In this document: in pieces, positions 7,432 through 16,300 of the stretch
How the letters are laid out: the number at the start of each line of letters is the position of its first letter
Numbering within the stretch: position 1 is the stretch's first letter
Assembly: GCF_019024285.1 (NCBI RefSeq)
Contig: NZ_WMKZ01000010.1
Coordinates: forward strand, 58,576-122,575
Length of the DNA: 64,000 nucleotides
Source: Alkalihalobacterium elongatum
GTDB taxonomy: Bacteria; Bacillota; Bacilli; Bacillales; Bacillaceae_F
Reading direction: 5' to 3'
The notes under the pieces: model-generated
What the model was told of the DNA's origin: nothing
What the model saw: the letters and a program-made list of their open reading frames with translations, nothing else
Database searches by the model: none
Translations under genes and position numbers: made by a program

Positions 7432-8694
7432 TTAGTCTATAACTGGAAGAATGCGGCCTGTTAGTTCTCCAAACCCGACTCGATAGCCGTCCCCTTGGCA
7501 CCAGCCTGTCATTGTAATCTCATCTTCATCCTCCAACCAAACTCTTTGTTCACCGTTAGTTAGCTTGATCGGTTCAGAACCCCTCCAAGTCAATTCTAGT
7601 AAACATCCACGCTCTTCTTTTTTTGAGCCACTGATCGTGCCAGATGCTAGTAAATCACCAGGTCGTAAATTACAGCCCGCTACTGTATGATGGCTAATTT
7701 GCTGTGCCATACTCCAGTAAAGGTAGCTAAAATTTGTAGAAATAATCTTTTGAGATTGTTCCATGTCTTTTCCCTTAAGATGGACTTCAAGATGGATATC
7801 AAATGTACTTGCTTTATTTTTATGAAGATACGGTAATGGTGTTGGGTCCTGATTTGGACCGTCTACTCGAAATGGTTCAAGAGCTTCGAGTGGAACGACC
7901 CAAGGAGAGATGGAAGTTGCAAAACTTTTTGATAGAAACGGTCCTAGCGGTTGATATTCCCATGCTTGGATGTCACGGGCACTCCAATCATTCACTAACA
8001 CGAGACCAAAAATTTGCTCTTCTGCATGAGCTGCAGCAATCGGTTTCCCCTGTTCATTACCAGGACCGATAAACCAACCCATTTCTAGCTCAATATCGAG
8101 TTGTTTACTTGGTCCGAAAATGGGTGCATCCGCATCCTTTGGCTTCATCTGTCCTTTTGGTCGGTGGATATCCGTCCCACTAATGACGACAGAGCTCGAT
8201 CTGCCGTGATAACCGACAGGTAAATGTGTCCAGTTCGACATGAGGGCATTTTCTTTTCCTCTAAACATCGTTCCAACATTCGTTGCATGTTCTTTAGAAG
8301 CGTAAAAGTCGGTATAATCACCGATTTGAGCAGGTAGTAGAAGTTCTACATCACTCATTTTAAGTATTGCTGCATCACGGAGAGCCAGATGATCTCGTAA
8401 TGTCGCTTCCTCTTCGCTCAACAACTGTTGAATTCGCCCGCGTACTTTTGACCAAACATCCTTTCCTAACGCCATGAATGCATTAAGAGTAGGTTGAGCG
8501 AATATTCCATCTTGGATGAGACCCGTAACTTTTAATAACCCAGCACCTTCTATCACAGAAAGATCTAAAATGTACTCCCCAATTGCGACTCCTATGCGGG
8601 GCTTTCCACCTTTTACAGGCCTGAAAACACCATATGGTAAGTTCTGAATCGAAAAGTGTGATTCAGGTTCGACATGAATAAAAGACTTCATCAT
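7432..8694 (-). CDS. fahA: Fumarylacetoacetase
   Basis: The enzyme hydrolyses fumarylacetoacetate to fumarate and acetoacetate, the last step of tyrosine breakdown. Visible are the N-terminal SH3-like part, DFYASKEHATNVGTMFRG, LPVGYHGRSSSVV, DIELEMGWFIG and VLVNDWSARDIQAWEY with the metal-binding acidic residues, and LRPGDLLASGTISG. The length of 420 is normal. Start ATG-ATG at 8694, with AGGAGGGG upstream. It lies 15 bases after the unknown 327-residue gene and 42 bases before hmgA. Confidence 0.94.
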   Translation of the reverse strand: MMKSFIHVEPESHFSIQNLPYGVFRPVKGGKPRIGVAIGEYILDLSVIEGAGLLKVTGLIQDGIFAQPTLNAFMALGKDVWSKVRGRIQQLLSEEEATLRDHLALRDAAILKMSDVELLLPAQIGDYTDFYASKEHATNVGTMFRGKENALMSNWTHLPVGYHGRSSSVVISGTDIHRPKGQMKPKDADAPIFGPSKQLDIELEMGWFIGPGNEQGKPIAAAHAEEQIFGLVLVNDWSARDIQAWEYQPLGPFLSKSFATSISPWVVPLEALEPFRVDGPNQDPTPLPYLHKNKASTFDIHLEVHLKGKDMEQSQKIISTNFSYLYWSMAQQISHHTVAGCNLRPGDLLASGTISGSKKEERGCLLELTWRGSEPIKLTNGEQRVWLEDEDEITMTGWCQGDGYRVGFGELTGRILPVID

Positions 8695-8709
8695 TGAATA
8701 AAGCCCCTC

Positions 8710-9693
8710 CTATCCTAGTAAAATTTGCAGCGCTCGCAACTCTTCACGCGGTTCATCAAAGCTGCAGCTCCCAAAAGAATAAAGTGCAGTTTCACGTAGT
8801 TGCTCAATCTCTTTTATAGTAACTAAATGGTTCTTCCAACAAATTCCCTCGTCTGTAAAAATGAAATGTTCAGCGGCTTCATCTGAAAGTATTTCAATAA
8901 TTGTCTCGAAATCTATTTTCTTCGTTCTGGCAAGCATCCCAGCTGTAAACACATTTAAAAACCCGTGCATTTTTGTTTTGACTTCTTCACGGTACATTCG
9001 AATTGGATGATGCAAACCCGCTGTAAACTTTTGCGGAATTGCCCTCTCTGTACACGCCTGATGAACTGTCGCAACCTGATGAGGTATCGGAAAAGCATTG
9101 GCAGTCAAACCACCTGTGCGTAATTTTAACCCAAGTTGTGCAGCGCTTTTATGATTATGGATGGCAATTTCATTCAACGTTAAGAGCATTTGCTGTTTCC
9201 ATGTTTCGTTAAACGGCACGGTCACCTCACAAAACACTTGTAAACTATTCTTAGTAGTCGCCTTTGAAATTCCCTCAAGCAATTGCCGGGTTAGATGAAT
9301 AGGCGGAAGTGGAAGCTCAAACACATTGACATTTACAGCTTCCCCGTGGCGATTACAAAAAGATCGGATCAACTCCAAATCAGAAGCCAGTAGCTCTAAA
9401 CAGTTTTTACTATCGACACTTCTCTGACCAATCGCTGAAATACAGAGAGGTCTTTTTTTAGTAAACAGAGACACATATGGATCAAGTTCAGCCAATCGAC
9501 TTACGGGAATGACGAAATGGCCAAGCATCCACGCATCTTTACACGTTTGATAGACTGCATAATTTTGAATGGCTTGCTCCAATGGTAATTGTGCAGGTGG
9601 GAACAATCCTGCATAATCGATTAGATTAGAGAAATAGGATCGAGCGCTAGAATATAGGTATTCATTACTAGCACTGTGACTCTCTTCTGCCAT
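8710..9693 (-). CDS. Uncharacterised protein of the tyrosine degradation operon
   Basis: I cannot name this 327-residue protein. It has no signal peptide or membrane segment. Two striking motifs are KLRTGGLTANAFP (residues 190-202) and FTAGLHHPIRMY (223-234), which look like a ligand or phosphate-binding site in an alpha/beta barrel; that fold is a guess. It sits between hppD and fahA with a strong GGAGGGAGG binding site, so it is very likely part of tyrosine catabolism. The operon has no zeta-class GST maleylacetoacetate isomerase, leaving a function unassigned. Being an isomerase, an aminotransferase substitute or an accessory protein are all possible. Confidence 0.75.
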   Translation of the reverse strand: MAEESHSASNEYLYSSARSYFSNLIDYAGLFPPAQLPLEQAIQNYAVYQTCKDAWMLGHFVIPVSRLAELDPYVSLFTKKRPLCISAIGQRSVDSKNCLELLASDLELIRSFCNRHGEAVNVNVFELPLPPIHLTRQLLEGISKATTKNSLQVFCEVTVPFNETWKQQMLLTLNEIAIHNHKSAAQLGLKLRTGGLTANAFPIPHQVATVHQACTERAIPQKFTAGLHHPIRMYREEVKTKMHGFLNVFTAGMLARTKKIDFETIIEILSDEAAEHFIFTDEGICWKNHLVTIKEIEQLRETALYSFGSCSFDEPREELRALQILLG

Positions 9694-9848
9694 GTTTTCC
9701 TCCCTCCTTTAGTAGATGTAAGATAATTAGGGGAGCATCTAGTGAGGTTACAATTCCTATTTATTAACTTTTCACAAATACTCCCTCATCCTTGACGAAT
9801 ATAGTCCTCCTTTTATGACCCCTTCTTTTTCTCTCTTTTATCTAATAA

Positions 9849-10970
9849 TTAAATGTTTCCACGGCGTTCTTGTTCACGTTCAATTGATTCGAAGAGCGCT
9901 TTGAAATTTCCTTCGCCGAAACCTCTAGCTCCCTTTCGCTGAATAATTTCAATGAAAAGCGTTGGCCGATCAACAATTGGTTTTGTAAAAATTTGTAGCA
10001 AATATCCTTCATCATCACGATCTACTAAAATACTAAGCTCTTGAAGTTTCTTTAAATCTTCATCGATGTTTCCAACTCTAGCACTTAAATCCTCGTAGTA
10101 CGTAGCAGGCGTATCGAGAAATTCAATCCCGTTCTCGTGTAGTGCTTTTACCGTCGCTATAATATCATTTGTGAGCAGTGCTAAATGCTGAACACCAGGT
10201 CCATTATAAAAATCTAAGTATTCTTGGATTTGTGATTTACGCTTTCCTTCAGCAGGTTCATTAATTGGGAACTTAATTCGTCCAGTTCCATTCGTCATGA
10301 CTTTTGACATTAGTGCTGAATAATCTGTAGAAATATCCTCATCATCAAAATGCTTTAAAACTTGGAACCCAAACACTTTCTCATAATACGATGTCCATTC
10401 TTCCATGCTCTCTACATTTCCAACAACATGATCGATCCCAACAAGCCCAGTCGGTGTAGAATGATTTTTACCTTCATATGGTTGATAGCCTGGTAGGAAG
10501 CTACCTTTGTAATCAATGTGCTCAATTAATGTATGAATTGCATCACCGTAAGTTCCGATAATCGCTTTTTTCACGGACCCGTTTTCATCTTTTTCAATCC
10601 ACGGAACACGAATAGGGATCCCACCACGCTTAATCGCACCTTCATAGGCTTGATCGACACTAGACACTTTTAAAGAAATGTCTTTTGCGCCGTCACCATG
10701 TAGTTTTACAAAAGAAGCCACTTCCGTATCAGCTGTTAACGATCCAGTCACAACTAACTGGATGGTTTCTTGCTGCAGGACATATGAAACGAGGTCTCGA
10801 CTCCCAGTTTCCAGGCCTCGGTAAGATGTAATTTGAAAACCAAATGCGTTGCAGTAAAAATAAGCCGCTTGCTTCGCATTTCCAACATATAACTCAATGT
10901 GATGAATACTTTCTACTGGAAAAACTTCATTCTCTGTCTGTTTGTTTACTTCAAAAACATTTTTAGCCAT
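9849..10970 (-). CDS. hppD: 4-hydroxyphenylpyruvate dioxygenase
   Basis: This Fe(II) dioxygenase converts 4-hydroxyphenylpyruvate to homogentisate. Two VOC-fold halves are visible. Iron ligands lie in GIDHVVGNV, GPGVQHLALLTNDI and LFIEIIQR; the C-terminal GARGFGEGNFKALFESIE is diagnostic. The length of 373 is usual. Start ATG at 10970 with GGGAGG about 12 bases upstream. It opens the operon running toward hmgA; a perfect cre site lies 82-97 bases before the start, indicating CcpA control. An aromatic aminotransferase to feed it is not in the window. Confidence 0.95.
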   Translation of the reverse strand: MAKNVFEVNKQTENEVFPVESIHHIELYVGNAKQAAYFYCNAFGFQITSYRGLETGSRDLVSYVLQQETIQLVVTGSLTADTEVASFVKLHGDGAKDISLKVSSVDQAYEGAIKRGGIPIRVPWIEKDENGSVKKAIIGTYGDAIHTLIEHIDYKGSFLPGYQPYEGKNHSTPTGLVGIDHVVGNVESMEEWTSYYEKVFGFQVLKHFDDEDISTDYSALMSKVMTNGTGRIKFPINEPAEGKRKSQIQEYLDFYNGPGVQHLALLTNDIIATVKALHENGIEFLDTPATYYEDLSARVGNIDEDLKKLQELSILVDRDDEGYLLQIFTKPIVDRPTLFIEIIQRKGARGFGEGNFKALFESIEREQERRGNI

Positions 10971-11051
10971 AGGTATAAAAACCTCCCATCATTTACTGAA
11001 AATTCTAATAAAGCGCACTTTAATTCGAATGATAGTAAATATTTCTAGGTA

Positions 11052-11067
11052 TTGCAAGCGCTTACAT
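11052..11067. promoter_or_regulatory. cre site upstream of hppD
   Basis: TTGCAAGCGCTTACAT matches the Bacillus cre consensus WTGNNARCGNWWWCAW at all defined positions. It lies 82-97 bases upstream of the hppD start codon, so CcpA repression of tyrosine degradation under good carbon supply is likely. Confidence 0.7.
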
Positions 11068-11250
11068 TACCGCTTAAATTCTTTACATTGTTAAAGTTTT
11101 CTAGCTGATTTTCTATCATAATCCCTATGCTAACGCTGTTTTTTATCAACTTTTAAAAATAGGGTCAAATATTTTTATATAAAAATTTTTTTAAAATTCT
11201 TTACTTACCAGACTGCAGTGGATTTAAAAAGAAAGCCAGCTTCACAAAAA

Positions 11251-11297
11251 AAGGTAGCTAATAGAGATAGAATGTTATTCATCTCTTAATAGCTACC
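11251..11297 (-). terminator. Intrinsic terminator after the GerMN lipoprotein gene
   Basis: Arms AGGTAGCTAATAGAGAT and ATCTCTTAATAGCTACC enclose a 12-base loop. On the minus strand a run of seven T residues follows. Confidence 0.85.
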
Positions 11298-11314
11298 CTC
11301 TTTAATTCTTTAAT

Positions 11315-12484
11315 TTAAGGATGTGGTGTTTCTGTCGGGATATAATCCGCAAACTGCCCATCAATATATCCTCTTATTTCGTGAATAGTCTTTCCGTCGT
11401 TTTTCATTTCTACGTAAATTCTAGTTAAATCCAAACAAACTTGACAATACTCCCCGTGCTTTTCTAGTATTCTTTGTCCATTTTCATTGTACACAAAGAA
11501 ACAGTTGTGATTACTTGTATGACCGACTGCTCCACAGCCACAAAAACAAGGGATTTTTTCTAAATCATCTTGGTGTAAAATATTGGTGTTGTATTCATCA
11601 ACACCGATGATAGGCATCCATTCATCATCATCATGTTCAAATAAGAATTTTTGATTGTCAGATTTTTTCTTGATTAATAATTCCTCTGTAAGGATATCTC
11701 CCTTATACGTTTCAGTAACAATTCGAACGTTTTCTACACCGTCAAACGAAAGCAGCGTGAGTGCCATTAAATCTTCCGTTTGCTGTCCTATAGTAGTTCC
11801 TAAATATTGCTCGAAATCATTAGACAGGGTAACGATAGTCACTCCATCTGCCCCGCCGATCTGAACAAATTCAACGTCATCTGGTATTGGGCTTATTACG
11901 TGATCTGGTAATTCTGTTTTGATTGCTAGAAGCTCTTGAATTGCAGAAATACGCGGGTAGCGAACTTCAGAGTTATATTTAACAAACCTAGGAATCTCTA
12001 AGTATGATCCATCAGCTTCATCCACAGCAAAAATGGAAATGAGTAAGCTGCTTTCTTGATTGGAGTTATTTTGAGGTACGATAGGATCAACCTCGTTTGT
12101 TTTCAAATAATCAACCGCTTCCCTGTAATAATTAATATCTGATTCTTTTTCTAACCGCATTAACTCCTCGCCATTACTATTTAAAAATAATACTGTCGGA
12201 TGTTCTTTTACTCCAAAATAATTTACAACATCTACATCATTCACTACGTTATACTCTATAAAATTCAAATCTGTAAATTCTTCTTGTAATTCTACTAGGA
12301 CGTCTTTTGCATTGTCACAACCCGTACACCCTTCCAAAACAAACGAAGCAATTTCGATTAACTCGGTTTCAGCTACTTTTGAATCGGTGCTTACAGCTGT
12401 GCTCTCGTCATTAGTCGAACATCCTATTAGAATAATGATCAATAATGCAACGCCAATAAAAATCAAAAATGGTTGAATTCTCAT
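11315..12484 (-). CDS. Lipoprotein with thioredoxin-like, GerMN and PCYCGC-type domains
   Basis: The protein is a predicted membrane-anchored lipoprotein (lipobox LIGC, Cys22) with three parts. Residues about 40-125 look thioredoxin-like with a CTGC redox motif and a KEHPTVLFL strand. About 135-275 resemble a GerMN domain (spore germination/sporulation lipoproteins). The C-terminal about 85 residues begin IPCFCGCGAVGHTSNHNCF and contain QVCLDL, matching the cysteine-rich PCYCGC-motif lipoprotein family. The start is ATG at 12484 after GGAGACGG; an upstream ATG lacks a binding site. I know of no characterised protein with this fusion. A role in spore-envelope or extracytoplasmic redox or copper chemistry is speculative. 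Confidence 0.75.
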   Translation of the reverse strand: MRIQPFLIFIGVALLIIILIGCSTNDESTAVSTDSKVAETELIEIASFVLEGCTGCDNAKDVLVELQEEFTDLNFIEYNVVNDVDVVNYFGVKEHPTVLFLNSNGEELMRLEKESDINYYREAVDYLKTNEVDPIVPQNNSNQESSLLISIFAVDEADGSYLEIPRFVKYNSEVRYPRISAIQELLAIKTELPDHVISPIPDDVEFVQIGGADGVTIVTLSNDFEQYLGTTIGQQTEDLMALTLLSFDGVENVRIVTETYKGDILTEELLIKKKSDNQKFLFEHDDDEWMPIIGVDEYNTNILHQDDLEKIPCFCGCGAVGHTSNHNCFFVYNENGQRILEKHGEYCQVCLDLTRIYVEMKNDGKTIHEIRGYIDGQFADYIPTETPHP

Positions 12485-12786
12485 GTTATATCCGTCTCCT
12501 TTTATAAATTTCATTGGAACTTACTACTCTTAAAGTAAAAATACGCTTAAGATTTAAAGATATTGTGAATAGTTTCACAAAAAATATTGCTATTCTTTGA
12601 ACATTTTTCTTAATCATGTGCTCCTTTACTTTTTCGAAAGCTTTCCTTACCCTTTGGGCGACTCGTGTGTATACAAAACTTTAACACTAAGTACCAGCTA
12701 CCATGAAGATATAATAGTGGCGGAATTTTCGATGTGTCATTTATCACAATGTTTGATATTGAAGTCGCCTCAATTGATTTCAATTA
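12485..12786. other. Intergenic region with no supported gene
   Basis: I see no convincing gene here. A 43-codon minus-strand frame ending at the lipoprotein start has a binding site only three bases from its ATG and no recognisable features. Confidence 0.5.
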
Positions 12787-12941
12787 AAGCCTACTTTAGT
12801 ACGTCCCCTTTACAAGAACTGGGGCTTGTGCTAATAAAAAAGCTGATTTAGAACAGAGACCTTCCAGGAACTGGAACTTTTACTCATTAAAAGCTGATTT
12901 AGAACGGATTTCTTACAGAAACTAGGAATCTGCTGGACTAA
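12787..12941 (+). repeat. Three tandem copies of a 51-base degenerate repeat
   Basis: Units at 12787-12839, 12840-12890 and 12891-12941 share AAGCTGATTTAGAAC, a CAGRAACT core and a GGAACT/GGAATCT segment. The second and third copies are closest. The repeat lies in the non-coding stretch between the GerMN lipoprotein and kynA. Confidence 0.6.
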
Positions 12942-13149
12942 ACTCTACTTTATAACCGTTTAATTGAATATATTGGTATTCTTTCGTACTAATCAACGTT
13001 TTAAAACAGTATTTTAACAATTATTGCAAATATTATGTGCTTATTAATTCTATAAAACTCGTATTTTACAAATTTAAGTATAATTTTGGAAGTAATAATC
13101 TTTATATCAAATAGTCCATCATATTTTTCTCCGACACCATACAAAAACC

Positions 13150-13174
13150 AAAAAGACCGCAAAATGCGGTCTTT
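13150..13174 (-). terminator. Intrinsic terminator after kynA
   Basis: The hairpin AAAGACCGC-AAAAT-GCGGTCTTT sits 18 bases past the kynA stop and is followed by a T-rich tail on the minus strand. Confidence 0.85.
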
Positions 13175-13191
13175 CTCCTTCTATCATGACC

Positions 13192-14046
13192 TTATAATTC
13201 CGTTCGTAAATCCCACAATTCATGAAAAAAGCGTTGGTCTAGCACTTTTTTCAAATAATTAACTCCAGACGAGCCACCTGTTCCTGTTTTAAAGCCAATA
13301 ATGCGCTCCACCGTTTTCATGTGACGGAACCGCCATTGTTGAAGCGAGTCTTCAATATCGATGAGCTTTTCAGCGAGCTGGTATAAATCCCAGTGTTGTT
13401 CTACGTCCTGGTATACAGCTAACCATGCAGCGCGGACGGATTTATCTTCTTCATATGGTGTAGAGTAATCTCGGTTAAGCACCTCTGGGTGGATGGTAAA
13501 ACCAGCTTTAGCTAGTTGCTTGATCGCAACATCATAAAGACCTGGTGCCTTAAATGCTTTTTCGAGATCTGCATAAAGTTTAGGATCTTTTTTATAAATT
13601 TTTAAAACATGATCGGTTTTATATCCGAGTGCAAACTCGATCTTACGGTATTGAAACGACTGGAAACCAGACGCTTGCCCTAAGAAGTCTCGAAACTCCA
13701 TATACTCTGATGGCGTTAAAGTTGATAAGACATCCCACCCTTGAATGATTTGTGACTGAATTTTAGACACCCTTGCCAGTTGTTTAAAGGATGTCTGTAA
13801 ATCGTCTCTTTCAATCGATTCAATGGCCGCGTGTAATTCATGTAAAATAAGCTTCATCCATAATTCACTGACTTGGTGAATGACGATAAACAGCATTTCG
13901 TCATGGTGATCCGATAGACGATCCTGACTAGCTAAGATTTGATCAAGCTGTAAATATTCCCCGTACGTCATATTGTTTGTAAAATCTGTATGAATGTTTT
14001 GTTCAGTCTCTGTTGTTGAGTAGTTTTTTTTATCTTTTTTATCCAT
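13192..14046 (-). CDS. kynA: Tryptophan 2,3-dioxygenase
   Basis: This haem enzyme oxidises tryptophan to N-formylkynurenine. Diagnostic stretches include [56 protein letters not shown] with the proximal haem histidine, and [18 protein letters not shown]. Length is 284. ATG start at 14046 follows GGAGGATTG. It is the last gene of the kynU-kynB-kynA operon and is followed by a strong terminator. The first 25 residues are polar and poorly conserved. Confidence 0.96.
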   Translation of the reverse strand: MDKKDKKNYSTTETEQNIHTDFTNNMTYGEYLQLDQILASQDRLSDHHDEMLFIVIHQVSELWMKLILHELHAAIESIERDDLQTSFKQLARVSKIQSQIIQGWDVLSTLTPSEYMEFRDFLGQASGFQSFQYRKIEFALGYKTDHVLKIYKKDPKLYADLEKAFKAPGLYDVAIKQLAKAGFTIHPEVLNRDYSTPYEEDKSVRAAWLAVYQDVEQHWDLYQLAEKLIDIEDSLQQWRFRHMKTVERIIGFKTGTGGSSGVNYLKKVLDQRFFHELWDLRTEL

Positions 14047-14086
14047 CTACACAATCCTCCATAAAAACCTCTTATTTTTTCTATAC

Positions 14087-14734
14087 TTAAATTGATCGTA
14101 TGACGGCTCGAACAGGACTTCCGTCTGCTTCTTTTAATGGCAGCGGTAAAGCAATCAACTCATAATCACCAGGTTCAACCTGATCAAGCATGACATTTTC
14201 TAAAATATGTATTCCGTTCTCATGCAAAGCATGATGGCCTTCTAGCTCTTTACTATCAAGTGGATCAACCGAAGGAACATCAACGCCAACTAAAATAATT
14301 CCCTTTTCTTTCATATAGGAAGCGCTGCCACTAGTTAAATAAGGAATCTCTTTTGGAAAAGACATTGGGTTATTCGGAACCGCTGTTTTGAGGAGTAATC
14401 GAGTCACACTGTCTAAATCATATTGACCCAATACATGTTCATCAATTATCGTGTGCTCTGTTACATCAATGATCCGACAAGGACCAATATAGACGTTAAC
14501 GTCCAAATCGAGCACTTTCACACCGTCATTCCTAAAGTGAAATGGAGCATCGATATGAGTTCCGATATGAACGCTTGTTTTTATTTTCCCGATGTTCACT
14601 GAACCCGTTTGTTCTTTTGTGTAACTAACTTCATACGAAAATGGTGTATCTTCAGGCCAATGGGCCACCTCACTAGTTAAAGGTTGTGAGATATCGATCC
14701 ACTGTTTTTGATTAGCTCTAGTGTTTTTCGTCAT
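14087..14734 (-). CDS. kynB: Arylformamidase (kynurenine formamidase)
   Basis: A metal-dependent cyclase-type hydrolase that converts N-formylkynurenine to kynurenine and formate. The signature is HIGTHIDAPFHF with zinc-binding His and Asp residues, preceded by ISQPLTSEVAHWPEDTPF. Further motifs are GVDVPSVDPLD and HHALHENGIHILENV. Length is 215. The ATG at 14734 directly abuts the kynU stop codon, and its binding site lies inside kynU, so translation is coupled. Confidence 0.95.
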   Translation of the reverse strand: MTKNTRANQKQWIDISQPLTSEVAHWPEDTPFSYEVSYTKEQTGSVNIGKIKTSVHIGTHIDAPFHFRNDGVKVLDLDVNVYIGPCRIIDVTEHTIIDEHVLGQYDLDSVTRLLLKTAVPNNPMSFPKEIPYLTSGSASYMKEKGIILVGVDVPSVDPLDSKELEGHHALHENGIHILENVMLDQVEPGDYELIALPLPLKEADGSPVRAVIRSI

Positions 14735-16018
14735 TTACGCCACCACTCCACGTTTATTTTCAAACTTTTTGTATTCTTCATCATCCATAATTTGCTTAAG
14801 TTTTTCAACCGTCAGCCAAACTTCCTCAAACGTATTATATAAAGCGACTGGTGCAAGGCGAATGCCATTAGGTGAGCGGAAATCCGGGACGATGTTATGA
14901 GCCTTTAAAGCTTTACAAATTCGGGCTGCTTCAGGATGTTCCAAAAAGAGATGACCACCTCGAGTCGATTCATCCAGCGGATTTCTGACGATAAAACCAT
15001 AGCCTTTCAACTTTTGTTCAATAAGCTCTAGCATATAGCCTGTTAATTGTAATGACTTCGTACGTATTTTTTCCATGCCCACTTCATTAAACATCGACAA
15101 TGAGCCAATTAATGGTGCGGTGCTTAAGACATGAGGTGTTCCCATTTGAAATGCCCCCGCATGCTCAGCTGGTGTAAGCTCATGAGCCATGTCGAACTGT
15201 TTTTCTTTTTTTGAACTAAACCACCCGGCCAGACCTGGCGCTGTACCAAAATGACGTTTATTAACATATAAGCCTCCAACCGCACCAGGTCCTCCGTTCA
15301 AGTGCTTGTAATTACACCAAAATGCAAAATCAACGTTCCACTCACTTAATTGATGAGGAATAGAGCCGATTGAATGACAGAGATCAAATCCGATTAAAAT
15401 CCCACGCTGATGCGCTTCCTTCGTCAGCTTTTCCATATTTAAGATTTGACCGCTTCGGTATAAAATGCTTGGTAAAACAATGATCCCCACATCTTCACGC
15501 ATCGCATCAATGATGTCAGCCTCGTTTACTGTATGACCGTCTGCACTTTTTACTTTTACGAGATGGGTTGCGGGGTCTAGTCCCTGCAGTTTTAACTGAC
15601 TTTGTAGTGCGTAAATATCCGTTGGAAAGGCGAGGTCATCTGTGAGTATTTTATTTCTTTTACCATCTGCCTTAAAAAAAGAAGCGACTAACTGATGGAG
15701 ATTAGACGTTGTTGAGCCTGTTACTATTACTTCATCAGCGTCTGCCCCGACGAGTGGTGCCATCTGCTCGCCTAATGTTTCTGATAGATAAAACCACGGG
15801 TTTTCACCATCTGTCCACCCATCAATCCCAAGCGTTTTCCATGATTGAAGCAAATCTAGTAACGTTTGTTCTGCTCGTTTGGACAAGAGACCGAGTGAAT
15901 TCCCGTCAAAATAGATCACTCCTTCATTTATATAAAATTCTATTCGGTACGATGCTAACGTATCCTTTTGATCTAATTGACATGCGTATTCGTGGGTAAA
16001 TGTATTTTGCTTAGTCAT
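14735..16018 (-). CDS. kynU: Kynureninase
   Basis: A PLP-dependent fold-type I enzyme that cleaves kynurenine to anthranilate and alanine. Visible are [11 protein letters not shown], the phosphate-binding [23 protein letters not shown], and the PLP lysine in [20 protein letters not shown]. Length of 427 is typical. ATG start at 16018 after GGGGGAA. It is the first gene of the operon. No anthranilate dioxygenase is in the window, so anthranilate is excreted or used elsewhere. Confidence 0.96.
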   Translation of the reverse strand: MTKQNTFTHEYACQLDQKDTLASYRIEFYINEGVIYFDGNSLGLLSKRAEQTLLDLLQSWKTLGIDGWTDGENPWFYLSETLGEQMAPLVGADADEVIVTGSTTSNLHQLVASFFKADGKRNKILTDDLAFPTDIYALQSQLKLQGLDPATHLVKVKSADGHTVNEADIIDAMREDVGIIVLPSILYRSGQILNMEKLTKEAHQRGILIGFDLCHSIGSIPHQLSEWNVDFAFWCNYKHLNGGPGAVGGLYVNKRHFGTAPGLAGWFSSKKEKQFDMAHELTPAEHAGAFQMGTPHVLSTAPLIGSLSMFNEVGMEKIRTKSLQLTGYMLELIEQKLKGYGFIVRNPLDESTRGGHLFLEHPEAARICKALKAHNIVPDFRSPNGIRLAPVALYNTFEEVWLTVEKLKQIMDDEEYKKFENKRGVVA

Positions 16019-16240
16019 GATTTCCCCCTATGTAAGAAATATTATTTTCTTAAAAAAGTGATATGCACTTATAGTATTCATTATAAGTTGTGAAAAACCT
16101 GCTATGTTTATTGATAATTATTTTAATATGAGCGATAAAAATAGCGTGATCCGATCAATATAATAAGGGTTAGTTTCTTATACTTAAAATATGAAGTGCA
16201 GCATCCCAAAAAAGTAAAAGTTAGATATTTCAACATATAA

Positions 16241-16282
16241 AAAATCGCTTTACTTACCATCAGGTAGTAAAGCGACTTTTTT
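16241..16282 (-). terminator. Bidirectional intrinsic terminator after ahpF
   Basis: Arms around TCGCTTTACT and AGTAAAGCGA with A and T runs on both sides sit 20 bases past ahpF on the minus strand. Confidence 0.8.
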
Positions 16283-16300
16283 CATAAGATATATCATTTA

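Noticed and set aside
12484..12616. 43-codon minus-strand frame upstream of the GerMN lipoprotein
   Set aside because: The AAAGGAG motif is only about three bases from the ATG, and composition is not protein-like.
12597..12851. 84-codon plus-strand frame
   Set aside because: No binding site, no recognisable domain, and overlaps the tandem repeats.
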